A stretch of DNA of 64,000 nt from Flavobacterium lacustre. Lineage in GTDB: Bacteria; Bacteroidota; Bacteroidia; Flavobacteriales; Flavobacteriaceae. The position numbers and the translations under genes are program-made. Shown piece after piece: positions 27,776 to 36,926 of the stretch. The notes beneath the pieces were generated by a model, which saw only the letters and a program-made list of their open reading frames with translations, was not told the DNA's origin and did not search any database. Positions within the stretch are counted from its first letter, which is position 1; every line of letters begins with the position of its first letter. The stretch spans positions 3,388,144 to 3,452,143 of the forward strand of contig NZ_CP114882.2 in the NCBI RefSeq assembly GCF_027474525.2. The letters are read 5' to 3'.

Positions 27776-28783
27776 ATGGAAGATATAAATACTCCGGCAA
27801 CACCAAACGAAAACGTAAATTTTGAATCCAGAATCAATCTTGCGCCACTTTTAGAAAGCATTACCATTATAAAACAAGAACTGGGTTCAGTGATTGTCGG
27901 GCAGAGCAAAATGATCGATCAATTATTAGTTGCAATCCTTTCAAACGGACATGTTTTACTCGAAGGCGTTCCTGGAGTTGCAAAAACTATTACGGCAAAA
28001 TTACTGGCAAAAACCTTAAATATTGGGTTCAGCAGAATTCAATTTACACCGGATTTGATGCCTTCAGATATTTTAGGAACTTCGATTTTTGATTTAAAAA
28101 AGTCTGAATTTGAATTCAAAAAAGGACCTGTTTTTTCGAATCTGATTTTGATTGACGAAATTAATCGGGCACCAGCAAAAACCCAAGCGGCACTTTTTGA
28201 AGTGATGGAAGAACGCCAAATTACTATTGACGGAAGCGCTTATATTCTGGAAACTCCTTTTTTAGTAATTGCCACACAAAACCCAATTGAGCAAGAAGGA
28301 ACCTACCGTTTGCCCGAAGCACAATTAGATCGTTTTTTGTTCAAAATCGCTATTGATTATCCTAAACTAGACGAAGAAATTACCATTATTCAAAGAGAAC
28401 ATGTATTGCAAAGTCAAGGAAAACTGGAAAACATTAAAACGGTTCTTTCTGCAATCGAAATCAAAAACTATCAGGCATTGGTGAAACAAATTTTGGTCGA
28501 ACAAAATCTGTTAGAATACATTGCAAAAATAGTCGTAAACACCCGAGAAAATGCCTTTTTATATTTGGGCGCTTCGCCTCGAGCTTCGATTGCCATTTTG
28601 AATGCGGCCAAAGGTTTTGCTGCCATTCGCGGACGCGATTTTGTAACTCCCGAAGATATAAAAGATGCTGCAATTCCTGTTTTGCAACATCGCGTTATTG
28701 TTACGCCAGAACGTGAAATGGAAGGAATTACCAGCACCGAAATCATCAAACAAATATTAGAAACAGTAGAAATTCCAAGATAA
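27776..28783 (+). CDS. MoxR-family AAA+ ATPase
   Basis: The protein has 335 residues. Walker A is GVPGVAKT at 64-71 with K70, Walker B is LILIDE ending at E128, and sensor 1 is ATQNPIEQEG. The lid ends with a helical bundle containing the sensor-2 region ASPRASI. MoxR ATPases act as chaperones for vWA-domain partners; here the partner would be the DUF58 protein just downstream. It begins 51 bases after the DUF4350 stop. Confidence 0.94.
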   Translation: MEDINTPATPNENVNFESRINLAPLLESITIIKQELGSVIVGQSKMIDQLLVAILSNGHVLLEGVPGVAKTITAKLLAKTLNIGFSRIQFTPDLMPSDILGTSIFDLKKSEFEFKKGPVFSNLILIDEINRAPAKTQAALFEVMEERQITIDGSAYILETPFLVIATQNPIEQEGTYRLPEAQLDRFLFKIAIDYPKLDEEITIIQREHVLQSQGKLENIKTVLSAIEIKNYQALVKQILVEQNLLEYIAKIVVNTRENAFLYLGASPRASIAILNAAKGFAAIRGRDFVTPEDIKDAAIPVLQHRVIVTPEREMEGITSTEIIKQILETVEIPR

Positions 28784-28833
28784 AAAACGGTATTGGCAAT
28801 CAAGTTGTCACTACATGAATTGTTCCTGCAATC

Positions 28834-30165
28834 ATGAAATTAATAAAAAAAATATACATCAACAATTTCTTTTTCTATGCGCTTTTGGGCATTACAGGAC
28901 TATTTGTATGTGCCTTTATTTTTCCGGCTTTATACAATGCCGTTTGGTATATTGTTTTGATTTTAAGCACTTTTTTGCTACTGGATATCCTGATTTTATT
29001 TTTTGCCAAAAACGGTATTGAAGCCAACAGAACCACACCCGAAAAACTGTCCAACGGAGATGAAAATTCCATACACATTCGCATCAAAAACTATTATACG
29101 TTTCCGGTTTCGGTGAAAATAATCGATGAAATTCCGTTTCAATTTCAGGTGCGAAATTTTGAAATCAAGCGCCAATTGAAAGCATCCTCACAAGACGAAA
29201 TCAGTTATGAATTGAGACCAACGGAACGCGGAGAATATTCGTTTGGAAATTTAAATATCTATGTTTCTTCTCCGTTACGAATGATTTCCAGACGATTTAC
29301 TTTCGATAAAGATCAAATGGTTCCTACTTATCCGTCGTATATTCAGTTGCGAAAATATGATTTAATTGCTTTTTCGAATACCTTATTTCAATACGGAATC
29401 AAGAAAATTCGTCGCATTGGTCACACTATGGAATTTGAACAAATCAAAGAATATGTTCCGGGTGACGACATTAGAACCTTAAACTGGAAAGCCACTGCGA
29501 AGAAAAATTCGTTGATGGTTAATCAATTTCAGGACGAAAAATCACAATCCGTTTATATGGTTATCGATAAAGGCCGTGTGATGAAAATGCCTTTTAATGG
29601 ATTGAGTTTATTGGATTATGCCATTAATGCCACTTTGGTTTTATCGAATGTGATTTTGAAAAAACAAGACAAAGCTGGAATGTTTGCTTTTTCGAAAAAG
29701 GTAGAAAATCGCGTTTTTGCAGAAAAAAGAGCCTCTCAAATGCAAAAAATTCTGGAAAACTTATACAACATCAAAACTGATTTTTTCGAAAGTGATTACA
29801 GTCGTTTGTATGTAGACATTAAGAAAAACATCAACCAAAGGAGTTTAATTATTCTCTATACCAATTTTGAAACCACGGAAGGTTTACACCGCCAATTGCC
29901 TTATTTAAAAGGCATTGCCAAAAACCATTTATTGGTAGTTGTGTTCTTTAATAATACTGAATTGAATGAAATTATAATCAAAAAAACGGAAACCGTTCAA
30001 GAAGTGTATGACAAAGTAATCGCCGAAAAGTTTGCTTTCGAAAAACGGTTAATCGTCAATGAACTGAAAAAATATGGTATTTATTCCGTTCTTACCCAAC
30101 CCGAAAATTTGACTTTGGATACCATAAATAAATATTTAGAGATTAAAGCACGAGGGATTCTATAG
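28834..30165 (+). CDS. DUF58-domain protein with degenerate vWA fold
   Basis: The protein has 443 residues with two N-terminal membrane helices near 13-33 and 36-55, then a cytoplasmic region. The DUF58 block is YVPGDDIRTLNWKATAK near residue 210. A vWA-like domain follows, but its MIDAS position reads MVIDKGRVM instead of the DxSxS pattern, so metal binding may be lost. It is the likely client of the MoxR ATPase upstream. It ends the cluster. Confidence 0.9.
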   Translation: MKLIKKIYINNFFFYALLGITGLFVCAFIFPALYNAVWYIVLILSTFLLLDILILFFAKNGIEANRTTPEKLSNGDENSIHIRIKNYYTFPVSVKIIDEIPFQFQVRNFEIKRQLKASSQDEISYELRPTERGEYSFGNLNIYVSSPLRMISRRFTFDKDQMVPTYPSYIQLRKYDLIAFSNTLFQYGIKKIRRIGHTMEFEQIKEYVPGDDIRTLNWKATAKKNSLMVNQFQDEKSQSVYMVIDKGRVMKMPFNGLSLLDYAINATLVLSNVILKKQDKAGMFAFSKKVENRVFAEKRASQMQKILENLYNIKTDFFESDYSRLYVDIKKNINQRSLIILYTNFETTEGLHRQLPYLKGIAKNHLLVVVFFNNTELNEIIIKKTETVQEVYDKVIAEKFAFEKRLIVNELKKYGIYSVLTQPENLTLDTINKYLEIKARGIL

Positions 30166-30193
30166 ATTTCAGGTTCTAGATTTAGCGAGCAAA

Positions 30194-30227
30194 TTGGAGA
30201 TTTTAGATTAAAAACTCAGTATCTTTA
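30194..30227 (+). promoter_or_regulatory. Probable promoter of the SPOUT methyltransferase gene
   Basis: A TTG at 30194-30196 and TATCTTTA at 30220-30227 are 23 bases apart. The -7 element differs from TAnnTTTG at the last base. Confidence 0.45.
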
Positions 30228-30254
30228 CGCCTTAGAACTTTAGCACTTTTTCCA

Positions 30255-31040
30255 TTGAAACAAATCACTTCCGTACAAAATCCATTTATTAAATCATTGG
30301 TGTTATTGCAGGAAAAAGCAAAAGCACGCAAACAATCCGGCACTTTTCTGATTGAAGGACAACGTGAAATTTCAATTGCCATCAAAGGAGGTTACGAAAT
30401 GGAAACCCTTTTGTTTTTACCTGAAATTTGCTCCGAAACCGAAGCCAGAAAAATAGCTAAAAATGCTGATTTGATTGAAATCAACAAAGATGTTTATCAA
30501 AAACTGGCGTATCGGGATACTACCGAAGGAATTTTGGCTGTAGCCAAAACTAAATCACTTCAATTATCGGATTTACAATTATCAGAAAACCCATTGATTT
30601 TAGTTGCCGAAGCTCCGGAAAAACCCGGAAACATAGGCGCTTTACTCCGAACTGCAGACGCTGCCCATCTGGACGCTGTAATTATTGCCAATCCAAAAAG
30701 TGATTTATACAACCCCAATATTGTGCGTTCGAGCGTAGGTTGTTTGTTTACCAATCAAATTGCTACGGGAACGACTTCGGAAATTATTGCTTTTTTGAAA
30801 GAAAGAAAAATCAATTTTTATTGTGCCACTTTACAAAACTCCACTTCGTATCATACGCAAGATTATTCGACTCCAACTGCTTTGGTTGTAGGAACAGAAG
30901 CCACTGGTTTAACAGAAGAATGGCGCAAAGAAGCCACACAAAACATCATTATTCCGATGCAGGGTGAAATTGACTCTATGAACGTTTCGGTTGCAGCAGC
31001 GATTCTGATTTTTGAGGCAAAAAGACAAAGAGGATTTTAA
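30255..31040 (+). CDS. SpoU/TrmH-family RNA 2'-O-methyltransferase
   Basis: The protein has 261 residues. An N-terminal substrate-binding domain (FLIEGQREI near residue 33) precedes the knotted SPOUT domain with its three motifs: GNIGALLRTADA, LVVGTEATGL and the final MNVSVAAAI. The domain plan resembles RlmB-type enzymes that methylate a ribose in 23S rRNA, but the target cannot be read from sequence. The start codon is TTG; no upstream in-frame ATG fits. Confidence 0.87.
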   Translation: MKQITSVQNPFIKSLVLLQEKAKARKQSGTFLIEGQREISIAIKGGYEMETLLFLPEICSETEARKIAKNADLIEINKDVYQKLAYRDTTEGILAVAKTKSLQLSDLQLSENPLILVAEAPEKPGNIGALLRTADAAHLDAVIIANPKSDLYNPNIVRSSVGCLFTNQIATGTTSEIIAFLKERKINFYCATLQNSTSYHTQDYSTPTALVVGTEATGLTEEWRKEATQNIIIPMQGEIDSMNVSVAAAILIFEAKRQRGF

Positions 31041-31075
31041 GATTACAGATTTAGAAAATGAAACTATAAATAATT

Positions 31076-32626
31076 ATGAAAAATAAATTATTCGTTACAA
31101 TCGCGTTACTTTCAACCGCATTTTCATTTGCACAAATGGATGCTGCTACTATTGATGCCTTAGTGGAACGTACTTTAAAAACTTTTGACGTACCGGGAAT
31201 TGCGGTGGCAGTTGTAAAAGACGGCAAAGTCATTCATGCCAAAGGATATGGAGTAAAATCGATATTGACAAATGAAAAAGTAGATGGAAACACTCTTTTT
31301 GGAATTGCATCCAACAGTAAGGCTTTCACGGCTGCGGCATTGGCGATGTTGGTTGACGAAGGGAAAGTAAAATGGGATGATAAAGTCATTCAATACCTTC
31401 CCAATTTTAAAATGTATAATGACTATGTAACGAATGAATTTACGATTCGGGATTTATTGACCCACCGCAGTGGATTAGGACTTGGCGCTGGCGATTTAAT
31501 GATTTGGCCTGACGGAAGCGATTTTACAGCGCAGGATATTGTACAAAACCTACAGTATTTGAAACCCGTTTCGGCTTTTAGAACGAAATACGATTATGAT
31601 AATTTATTGTATATCGTTGCCGGAGAAGTCATTCGTGTGGCCAGTGGCAAAAGCTGGTGCGATTTTATTGAAGAGCGCATCATGAAACCCTTAGAAATGA
31701 ACAATAGTATTGCCTCTTTTTTACGATTAAAAGACACCACAAATACGATTGCTCCCCACGTTCCTGTTGACGGAAAACTAAAAGTAATCAAACGCTACCA
31801 AAATCATCTTTTTGATGGCGCCGCAGGAATTTATTCCAGTGTAAATGACTTGAGCAAATGGGCGATTATGCAAATGAACAAAGGAAAATATGGCTCCGAA
31901 AACAAATCCTTATTCTCTGAAAAAGAGCACAATGAAATGTGGCAGATGCAAACTATTATTCCTGCAAATACAAAAGCACCTTATTTTACACATTTTAGCG
32001 GTTACGGATTGGGTTGGTTTTTGAGCGATGTAAAAGGATACAAACAAGTGGGTCATACTGGAGGTTTAGAAGGAATTGTAACTCAAGTTACCTTAATTCC
32101 TGAACTGCAATTGGGGATTATTGTATTGACAAATCAACAAGCCGGAGCAGCATTCAGCGCAATTACCAATACGATAAAAGACAGTTATTTAGGCGTTGCA
32201 TCCGAGGATTACGTGACCGTTTACAGTAATCGAATAAAAGCAAGTGAAGCAACAGCAGATCAGGTTACCGATGATGTTTGGGCAGCTGTCGCAAAAAATA
32301 AAAAAGAAAAATTCAAGATAGATTTTAATACATTCTCGGGAAGTTATACTGACAATTGGTTTGGCGATATTATTCTTTCGGAGAAAAAAGGGAAATTGTA
32401 CTTTGCTTCTAAACGTTCGCCTCAACTTTCGGGAGAAGTTTTCTTTTACAAAGAGAATAATTTTGTCGTAAAATGGAATAATGCTTATTTTCATGCCGAT
32501 GCTCATTTGTTTTTTGAATGTGACGCAACCGGAAAAGCTATTGGTTTAAAAATGCAACCCATTTCAGAATTGACAGACTTCAGTTATGATTTTCAGGATT
32601 TAGACTTCAAAAGAACAGAAAAATAA
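31076..32626 (+). CDS. Serine beta-lactamase-like hydrolase (class C fold) with C-terminal extension
   Basis: The protein has 516 residues with a signal peptide of about 20 residues (FSFAQ). The penicillin-binding fold has the SxxK tetrad at S79-K82 (GIASNSKAF), the YxN motif at Y174-N176 and an HTG third motif in VGHTGGLEG. The C-terminal 130 residues resemble the DUF3471 type of extension. Family members include esterases and peptidases, so antibiotic hydrolysis is not implied. It lies 35 bases after the methyltransferase gene. Confidence 0.88.
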   Translation: MKNKLFVTIALLSTAFSFAQMDAATIDALVERTLKTFDVPGIAVAVVKDGKVIHAKGYGVKSILTNEKVDGNTLFGIASNSKAFTAAALAMLVDEGKVKWDDKVIQYLPNFKMYNDYVTNEFTIRDLLTHRSGLGLGAGDLMIWPDGSDFTAQDIVQNLQYLKPVSAFRTKYDYDNLLYIVAGEVIRVASGKSWCDFIEERIMKPLEMNNSIASFLRLKDTTNTIAPHVPVDGKLKVIKRYQNHLFDGAAGIYSSVNDLSKWAIMQMNKGKYGSENKSLFSEKEHNEMWQMQTIIPANTKAPYFTHFSGYGLGWFLSDVKGYKQVGHTGGLEGIVTQVTLIPELQLGIIVLTNQQAGAAFSAITNTIKDSYLGVASEDYVTVYSNRIKASEATADQVTDDVWAAVAKNKKEKFKIDFNTFSGSYTDNWFGDIILSEKKGKLYFASKRSPQLSGEVFFYKENNFVVKWNNAYFHADAHLFFECDATGKAIGLKMQPISELTDFSYDFQDLDFKRTEK

Positions 32627-32756
32627 CAGCTTCTGTTTATTTGACGTTTTTTATACTACTTCCAGCAAAATCGAAGTGTCCGAAATAAAATCTAACCCAT
32701 TTTTACTTGTATATTCCCTAACTTATAGTTATTTTTAGGAATTGAACCCTGCTGAT

Positions 32757-34979
32757 ATGATAGAAATAGATTTAGAAAAAGAAAATAAAGCAATTGCTCA
32801 AGAGTACAAAGAGTTACTTCGTATTAGCTACCAAACCTTAACTGAAGAGGATAAAAAACTGATTCGCAAGGCTTTTGACGTTTCGGTTGATGCGCACAAA
32901 GACCAAAGAAGAAAATCTGGTGAGGCTTATATTTTCCATCCCATAGCTGTAGCAAAAATTGTAGCTTCCGAAATTGGTTTGGGAGCCACCTCGATTGCTG
33001 CTGCATTATTGCACGATGTAGTAGAAGATACTCCGATGACTGTCCAGGATATTGAACGCATGTTTAATCCAAAAGTGGCACAATTAGTCGAAGGATTGAC
33101 CAAAATATCTATGGTTCAAAAGGATTTAAATGCCTCGATACAAGCCGAGAATTTTCGTAAAATGATTTTGACGCTTAATGATGATGTTCGGGTAATCCTT
33201 ATAAAACTGGCGGATCGTTTGCACAATATGCAAACCATGGATTCGATGCAGGAGGACAAGCAAACTAAAATTGCCTCAGAAACCTTATATATTTATGCAC
33301 CATTAGCGCATCGATTGGGATTATACAATATCAAAACAAAACTGGAAGATTTAGGGTTGAAATATACTGAACCAACCATTTATAATGATATTGTAAGCAA
33401 AATCAAAGAGACTAAGGAAGAACAAGATGCCTATATCAAAGATATTTCTGATGTACTCAAAACAGCATTAGATGATGAAGGAATTGAATACATTATAAAA
33501 GGTCGTCCAAAATCGATCTATTCTATTCGCAGAAAAATGTTGGCACAAAATGTAAGCTTTGACGAAGTGTATGATAAATTCGCTTTGCGTATTGTATACA
33601 AATCAAATCCGCATGACGAAAAATTTCTGGCCTGGAAAATATATTCTATTGTAACTGACCACTACAGACCGAGCCCAAGTCGTTTACGCGACTGGATTTC
33701 ATCACCAAAATCTACCGGTTACGAAGCCTTACACATCACAGTTATGGGGCCAAAAGGCCGTTGGGTTGAAGTGCAAGTACGAAGTGAACGTATGGATGAA
33801 ATTGCCGAAAAAGGATACGCTGCGCATTACAAATATAAAAATGGTGCTACCGAAGAAAGTGGTTTAGATGTATGGCTGAATTTATTAAAAGAAGCGCTAG
33901 AAAATTCTGAAACCAATGCGGTCGATTTTGTGGAAGATTTCAAAATGAATTTATATTCAAAAGAAATCTTTGTATTTACACCAAAAGGAGAAATAAAATC
34001 ATTACCCAAAGGAGCTACTTCGCTCGATTTTGCCTTTAGCATTCACTCCGAAATAGGAATTCGTACCCGAGGAACCCGTGTAAACGGAAAATTAGTTCCT
34101 TTGAATCATGAACTAAAAAGTGGAGATCAAATAGAAGTAATCACATCACAAAATCAGAAACCCACAGTGAACTGGCTTGATTATGTAACGACTTCGAGAG
34201 CAAAAACAAAAATAAAAAACGTTCTGAACGAAAACACCAAGAAAATTGGTGAAGAAGGAAAAGAATTGTTGACCCGAAAATTGAAACACTTAAAAATAAC
34301 CATGAACGAATCGGTTATAAATGAGTTAGTCAACTTTTTCAAACTAAAAACCAGTTTAGATTTATTTTACAGAGTGGGAATTGGTGCGATAGAAAACCAA
34401 CAATTAAAAGACTATGCCGCACAAAAAAGCAATACGTTTATTAATTTTTTCAAAAACAAAATAAAACGTTCTGCGAGCACCACTGCCGATGATGACATTC
34501 ACAAACCAATTATAAGCAGTAATTATGACATGCTTGTTTTTGGAAAGGAACATGACAAACTGGATTACAAATTATCACCCTGTTGCAACCCAATTCCCGG
34601 AGATGATGTTTTTGGTTTTGTAACCATCAACGAAGGTATTAAGGTTCATAAAAAAGATTGTCCGAACGCTATAGGAATGCAATCAAACTATGCGTACCGA
34701 ATTATGACTGCCAAATGGATTGACTCTTCACAAGAAGAATTTAAAGCCATAATCAACATTACAGGAATGGATGTTTTGGGACTCACAAATCAGTTGACCA
34801 AAGTGATTTCAAACAATATGAATGTAAATATTCAAAGTATTTCTTTGAGCACTGATGCCGGAATTTTTCATGGTCAAGTGGTTGTAATTGTACAAAATAA
34901 CACGATTTTGAAAAAAATGATTAACAACATCAAAAAAATAGACGGTATCGATAAAGTAACACGCGTTTATAAAACCTAA
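32757..34979 (+). CDS. RelA/SpoT-family (p)ppGpp synthetase/hydrolase
   Basis: The protein has 740 residues and the full Rel plan: an HD hydrolase domain with ALLHDVVEDT near residue 85, the synthetase domain with KGRPKSIYSIRRKM and YDKFALRIVY, a TGS domain (IFVFTPKGEIKSLPKGAT) and a C-terminal ACT region. Both active sites look intact, so it should make and degrade (p)ppGpp in the stringent response. A TTG five codons upstream at 32742 could also start translation; the ATG at 32757 is preferred. Confidence 0.93.
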   Translation: MIEIDLEKENKAIAQEYKELLRISYQTLTEEDKKLIRKAFDVSVDAHKDQRRKSGEAYIFHPIAVAKIVASEIGLGATSIAAALLHDVVEDTPMTVQDIERMFNPKVAQLVEGLTKISMVQKDLNASIQAENFRKMILTLNDDVRVILIKLADRLHNMQTMDSMQEDKQTKIASETLYIYAPLAHRLGLYNIKTKLEDLGLKYTEPTIYNDIVSKIKETKEEQDAYIKDISDVLKTALDDEGIEYIIKGRPKSIYSIRRKMLAQNVSFDEVYDKFALRIVYKSNPHDEKFLAWKIYSIVTDHYRPSPSRLRDWISSPKSTGYEALHITVMGPKGRWVEVQVRSERMDEIAEKGYAAHYKYKNGATEESGLDVWLNLLKEALENSETNAVDFVEDFKMNLYSKEIFVFTPKGEIKSLPKGATSLDFAFSIHSEIGIRTRGTRVNGKLVPLNHELKSGDQIEVITSQNQKPTVNWLDYVTTSRAKTKIKNVLNENTKKIGEEGKELLTRKLKHLKITMNESVINELVNFFKLKTSLDLFYRVGIGAIENQQLKDYAAQKSNTFINFFKNKIKRSASTTADDDIHKPIISSNYDMLVFGKEHDKLDYKLSPCCNPIPGDDVFGFVTINEGIKVHKKDCPNAIGMQSNYAYRIMTAKWIDSSQEEFKAIINITGMDVLGLTNQLTKVISNNMNVNIQSISLSTDAGIFHGQVVVIVQNNTILKKMINNIKKIDGIDKVTRVYKT

Positions 34980-34984
34980 AAAAT

Positions 34985-35052
34985 GTTTAAAGTTTAAAAT
35001 TTAAGCCTGTTCAAGTTAAAAAGTTTAAACCTTAAACTTTAAACTTTAAACT
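34985..35052. repeat. Clustered AAGTTTAAA-type direct and inverted repeats
   Basis: Short words AAGTTTAAA, TTAAACTTTAAAC and their complements recur several times between relA and the Fur-family gene, and can fold back on one another. They lie directly upstream of the Fur-family -7 element, so an operator or terminator role is possible. Confidence 0.5.
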
Positions 35053-35060
35053 AAAAAATT

Positions 35061-35068
35061 TATCTTTG
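35061..35068 (+). promoter_or_regulatory. -7 promoter element of the Fur-family gene
   Basis: TATCTTTG is an exact TAnnTTTG match. Its last base is 6 bases before the ATG at 35075, so the transcript would begin at or next to the start codon. No TTG is seen at the -33 distance. Confidence 0.6.
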
Positions 35069-35074
35069 CCAGAT

Positions 35075-35536
35075 ATGACACTCATCTCTACAGACAATAA
35101 CAAAAACCAAGAAATTGTAAAAAATGTTTTTACAATGTATCTTGAAAAAAAAGGTCATCGTAAAACTCCGGAACGCTACGCTATTCTTCAGGAAATTTAT
35201 GATAGTGAAGAACATTTTGATATAGAAAATCTTTACATCAAAATGAAAAACAAAAACTACCGTGTCAGTAGGGCCACATTATATAATACCATTGAATTAT
35301 TATTAGATTGCGCTTTAGTTCGAAAGCACCAATTTGGACAAAATCAAGCACATTATGAAAAATCGTATTTCGACAAGCAACACGATCACATCATAATGAC
35401 CGATACCGGTGAAGTAATTGAGTTTTGCGATCCCAGAATTCAAAGCATCAAAAAAACAATCGAAGAAATATTCGATATTGAAATTACAAACCACTCATTA
35501 TATCTGTACGGAAACAAAAGAAAATCAGATATATAA
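35075..35536 (+). CDS. Fur-family transcriptional regulator
   Basis: The protein has 153 residues. The winged-helix domain contains [13 protein letters not shown] and [15 protein letters not shown], the DNA-recognition part; the dimer domain has [19 protein letters not shown], where Fur family members bind metal. The histidine- and acid-rich DHIIM segment is present, but a CxxC zinc site is not seen. The regulated metal or peroxide signal cannot be assigned. Translation from TTG at 35066 is possible but would begin inside the -7 element, so ATG at 35075 is used. Confidence 0.87.
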   Translation: MTLISTDNNKNQEIVKNVFTMYLEKKGHRKTPERYAILQEIYDSEEHFDIENLYIKMKNKNYRVSRATLYNTIELLLDCALVRKHQFGQNQAHYEKSYFDKQHDHIIMTDTGEVIEFCDPRIQSIKKTIEEIFDIEITNHSLYLYGNKRKSDI

Positions 35537-35607
35537 TATAATAAAATCAATACTGACAGCTAACGCTTGTCTCATCAATAAACAACTAACTACAAATAAT
35601 AAACAGA

Positions 35608-36879
35608 ATGACCGTAGATTTATTACTAGGATTACAATGGGGAGATGAAGGAAAAGGAAAAATCGTTGATGTACTTACCTCTAAATACGATATTATTGCT
35701 CGTTTTCAAGGTGGACCAAATGCTGGACACACTTTAGAATTTGACGGAATAAAACACGTTTTAAGAACGATTCCTTCCGGGATATTTCACAAAACTGCTA
35801 TTAACATTATTGGTAATGGTGTTGTAATAGATCCTGTTGTTTTTCAAAAAGAAATTGAAGGTCTGGAGAAATTTAATATTGATATCAAAAATAAATTAAT
35901 CATTTCCAGAAAAGCGCATTTAATTTTACCAACCCACCGTTTACTTGATGCAGCTTCTGAAGCATCAAAAGGGAAAGCTAAAATTGGTTCTACCCTAAAA
36001 GGAATTGGCCCAACTTACATGGATAAAACCGGAAGAAACGGAATTCGTGTTGGAGATATTGAATTAGAAGATTTTAAAGATCGTTACAGAGCTTTGGCAG
36101 ATAAACATGAAGCGATGATAGCCTTTTATAATGTTGCCATTGAATACAATCTTGAAGAATTAGAAAATGAATTTTTCGCAGCAATTGAAGAACTAAAAAA
36201 ATTAGATTTCATTGATAGTGAAGAATATTTACACCAAGCTCAAAAAGCTCAAAAATCAATTTTATGTGAAGGAGCACAAGGTTCTTTATTAGATGTTGAT
36301 TTTGGAACTTATCCTTTTGTAACTTCTTCAAATACTACTGCTGCAGGTGCCTGTACAGGATTAGGAATTGCTCCTAACAAAATCAAAGAAGTGTTTGGTA
36401 TTTTCAAAGCATATGTAACTCGTGTAGGAAGTGGTCCGTTCCCAACAGAACTTTTTGATGAAGATGGTGCTACAATGGCAAGAGTTGGAAACGAATTCGG
36501 TTCTGTAACAGGAAGACAAAGACGTTGTGGATGGTTAGATTTAGTCGCTTTAAAATATGCCGTTCAGGTAAATGGAGTTACGCAGTTAATGATGATGAAA
36601 GGAGATGTTCTTTCAGGATTTGAAACTTTGAAAGTATGTACAGAATACATGTATAAAGGAGAGAAAATTTCTCATTTCCCATACAATATCGAACCAGAAA
36701 ATGTAACACCAATTTATCAAGATTTCAAAGGATGGCAAGCTGATTTAACCGGCATGACTACCTATGATGAGTTACCAATTGAATTGAAAGAATATATCGA
36801 ATTTATCGAAGCCGAAGTTGAAGTGCCTATCAAAATTGTCTCTGTAGGTCCAGACAGAAAGCAAACTATTTTAAAATAA
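35608..36879 (+). CDS. purA: Adenylosuccinate synthetase
   Basis: This 423-residue enzyme links IMP and aspartate using GTP in the first committed step to AMP. The N-terminal loop is WGDEGKGK with catalytic D13, and H41 lies in GPNAGHT. Further conserved blocks are STLKGIGPTYMDK, EGAQGSLLDVDFGTYPFVTSSNTTAAG and the late TGRQRRCGWLD. The length is normal. A strong hairpin follows the stop by 7 bases. Confidence 0.97.
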   Translation: MTVDLLLGLQWGDEGKGKIVDVLTSKYDIIARFQGGPNAGHTLEFDGIKHVLRTIPSGIFHKTAINIIGNGVVIDPVVFQKEIEGLEKFNIDIKNKLIISRKAHLILPTHRLLDAASEASKGKAKIGSTLKGIGPTYMDKTGRNGIRVGDIELEDFKDRYRALADKHEAMIAFYNVAIEYNLEELENEFFAAIEELKKLDFIDSEEYLHQAQKAQKSILCEGAQGSLLDVDFGTYPFVTSSNTTAAGACTGLGIAPNKIKEVFGIFKAYVTRVGSGPFPTELFDEDGATMARVGNEFGSVTGRQRRCGWLDLVALKYAVQVNGVTQLMMMKGDVLSGFETLKVCTEYMYKGEKISHFPYNIEPENVTPIYQDFKGWQADLTGMTTYDELPIELKEYIEFIEAEVEVPIKIVSVGPDRKQTILK

Positions 36880-36886
36880 AAATTCT

Positions 36887-36918
36887 AAACGCTCTGATAA
36901 TTCAGAGCGTTTTTTTTA
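36887..36918 (+). terminator. Intrinsic terminator of purA
   Basis: AAACGCTCTGA and TCAGAGCGTTT form an 11-bp stem around a TAAT loop, followed by a run of T. Confidence 0.9.
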
Positions 36919-36926
36919 TATCTATT

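Noticed and set aside
31076..32626. Antibiotic-resistance beta-lactamase
   Set aside because: The catalytic motifs fit a broad serine-hydrolase family, and the long C-terminal extension fits esterase or peptidase relatives better.
32742..32756. TTG start for RelA/SpoT
   Set aside because: It would add five residues with no family support; the ATG at 32757 is the simpler choice.
34985..35052. Intrinsic terminator of relA
   Set aside because: The repeats can pair, but there is no G+C-rich stem followed by a T run; an operator role is equally possible.
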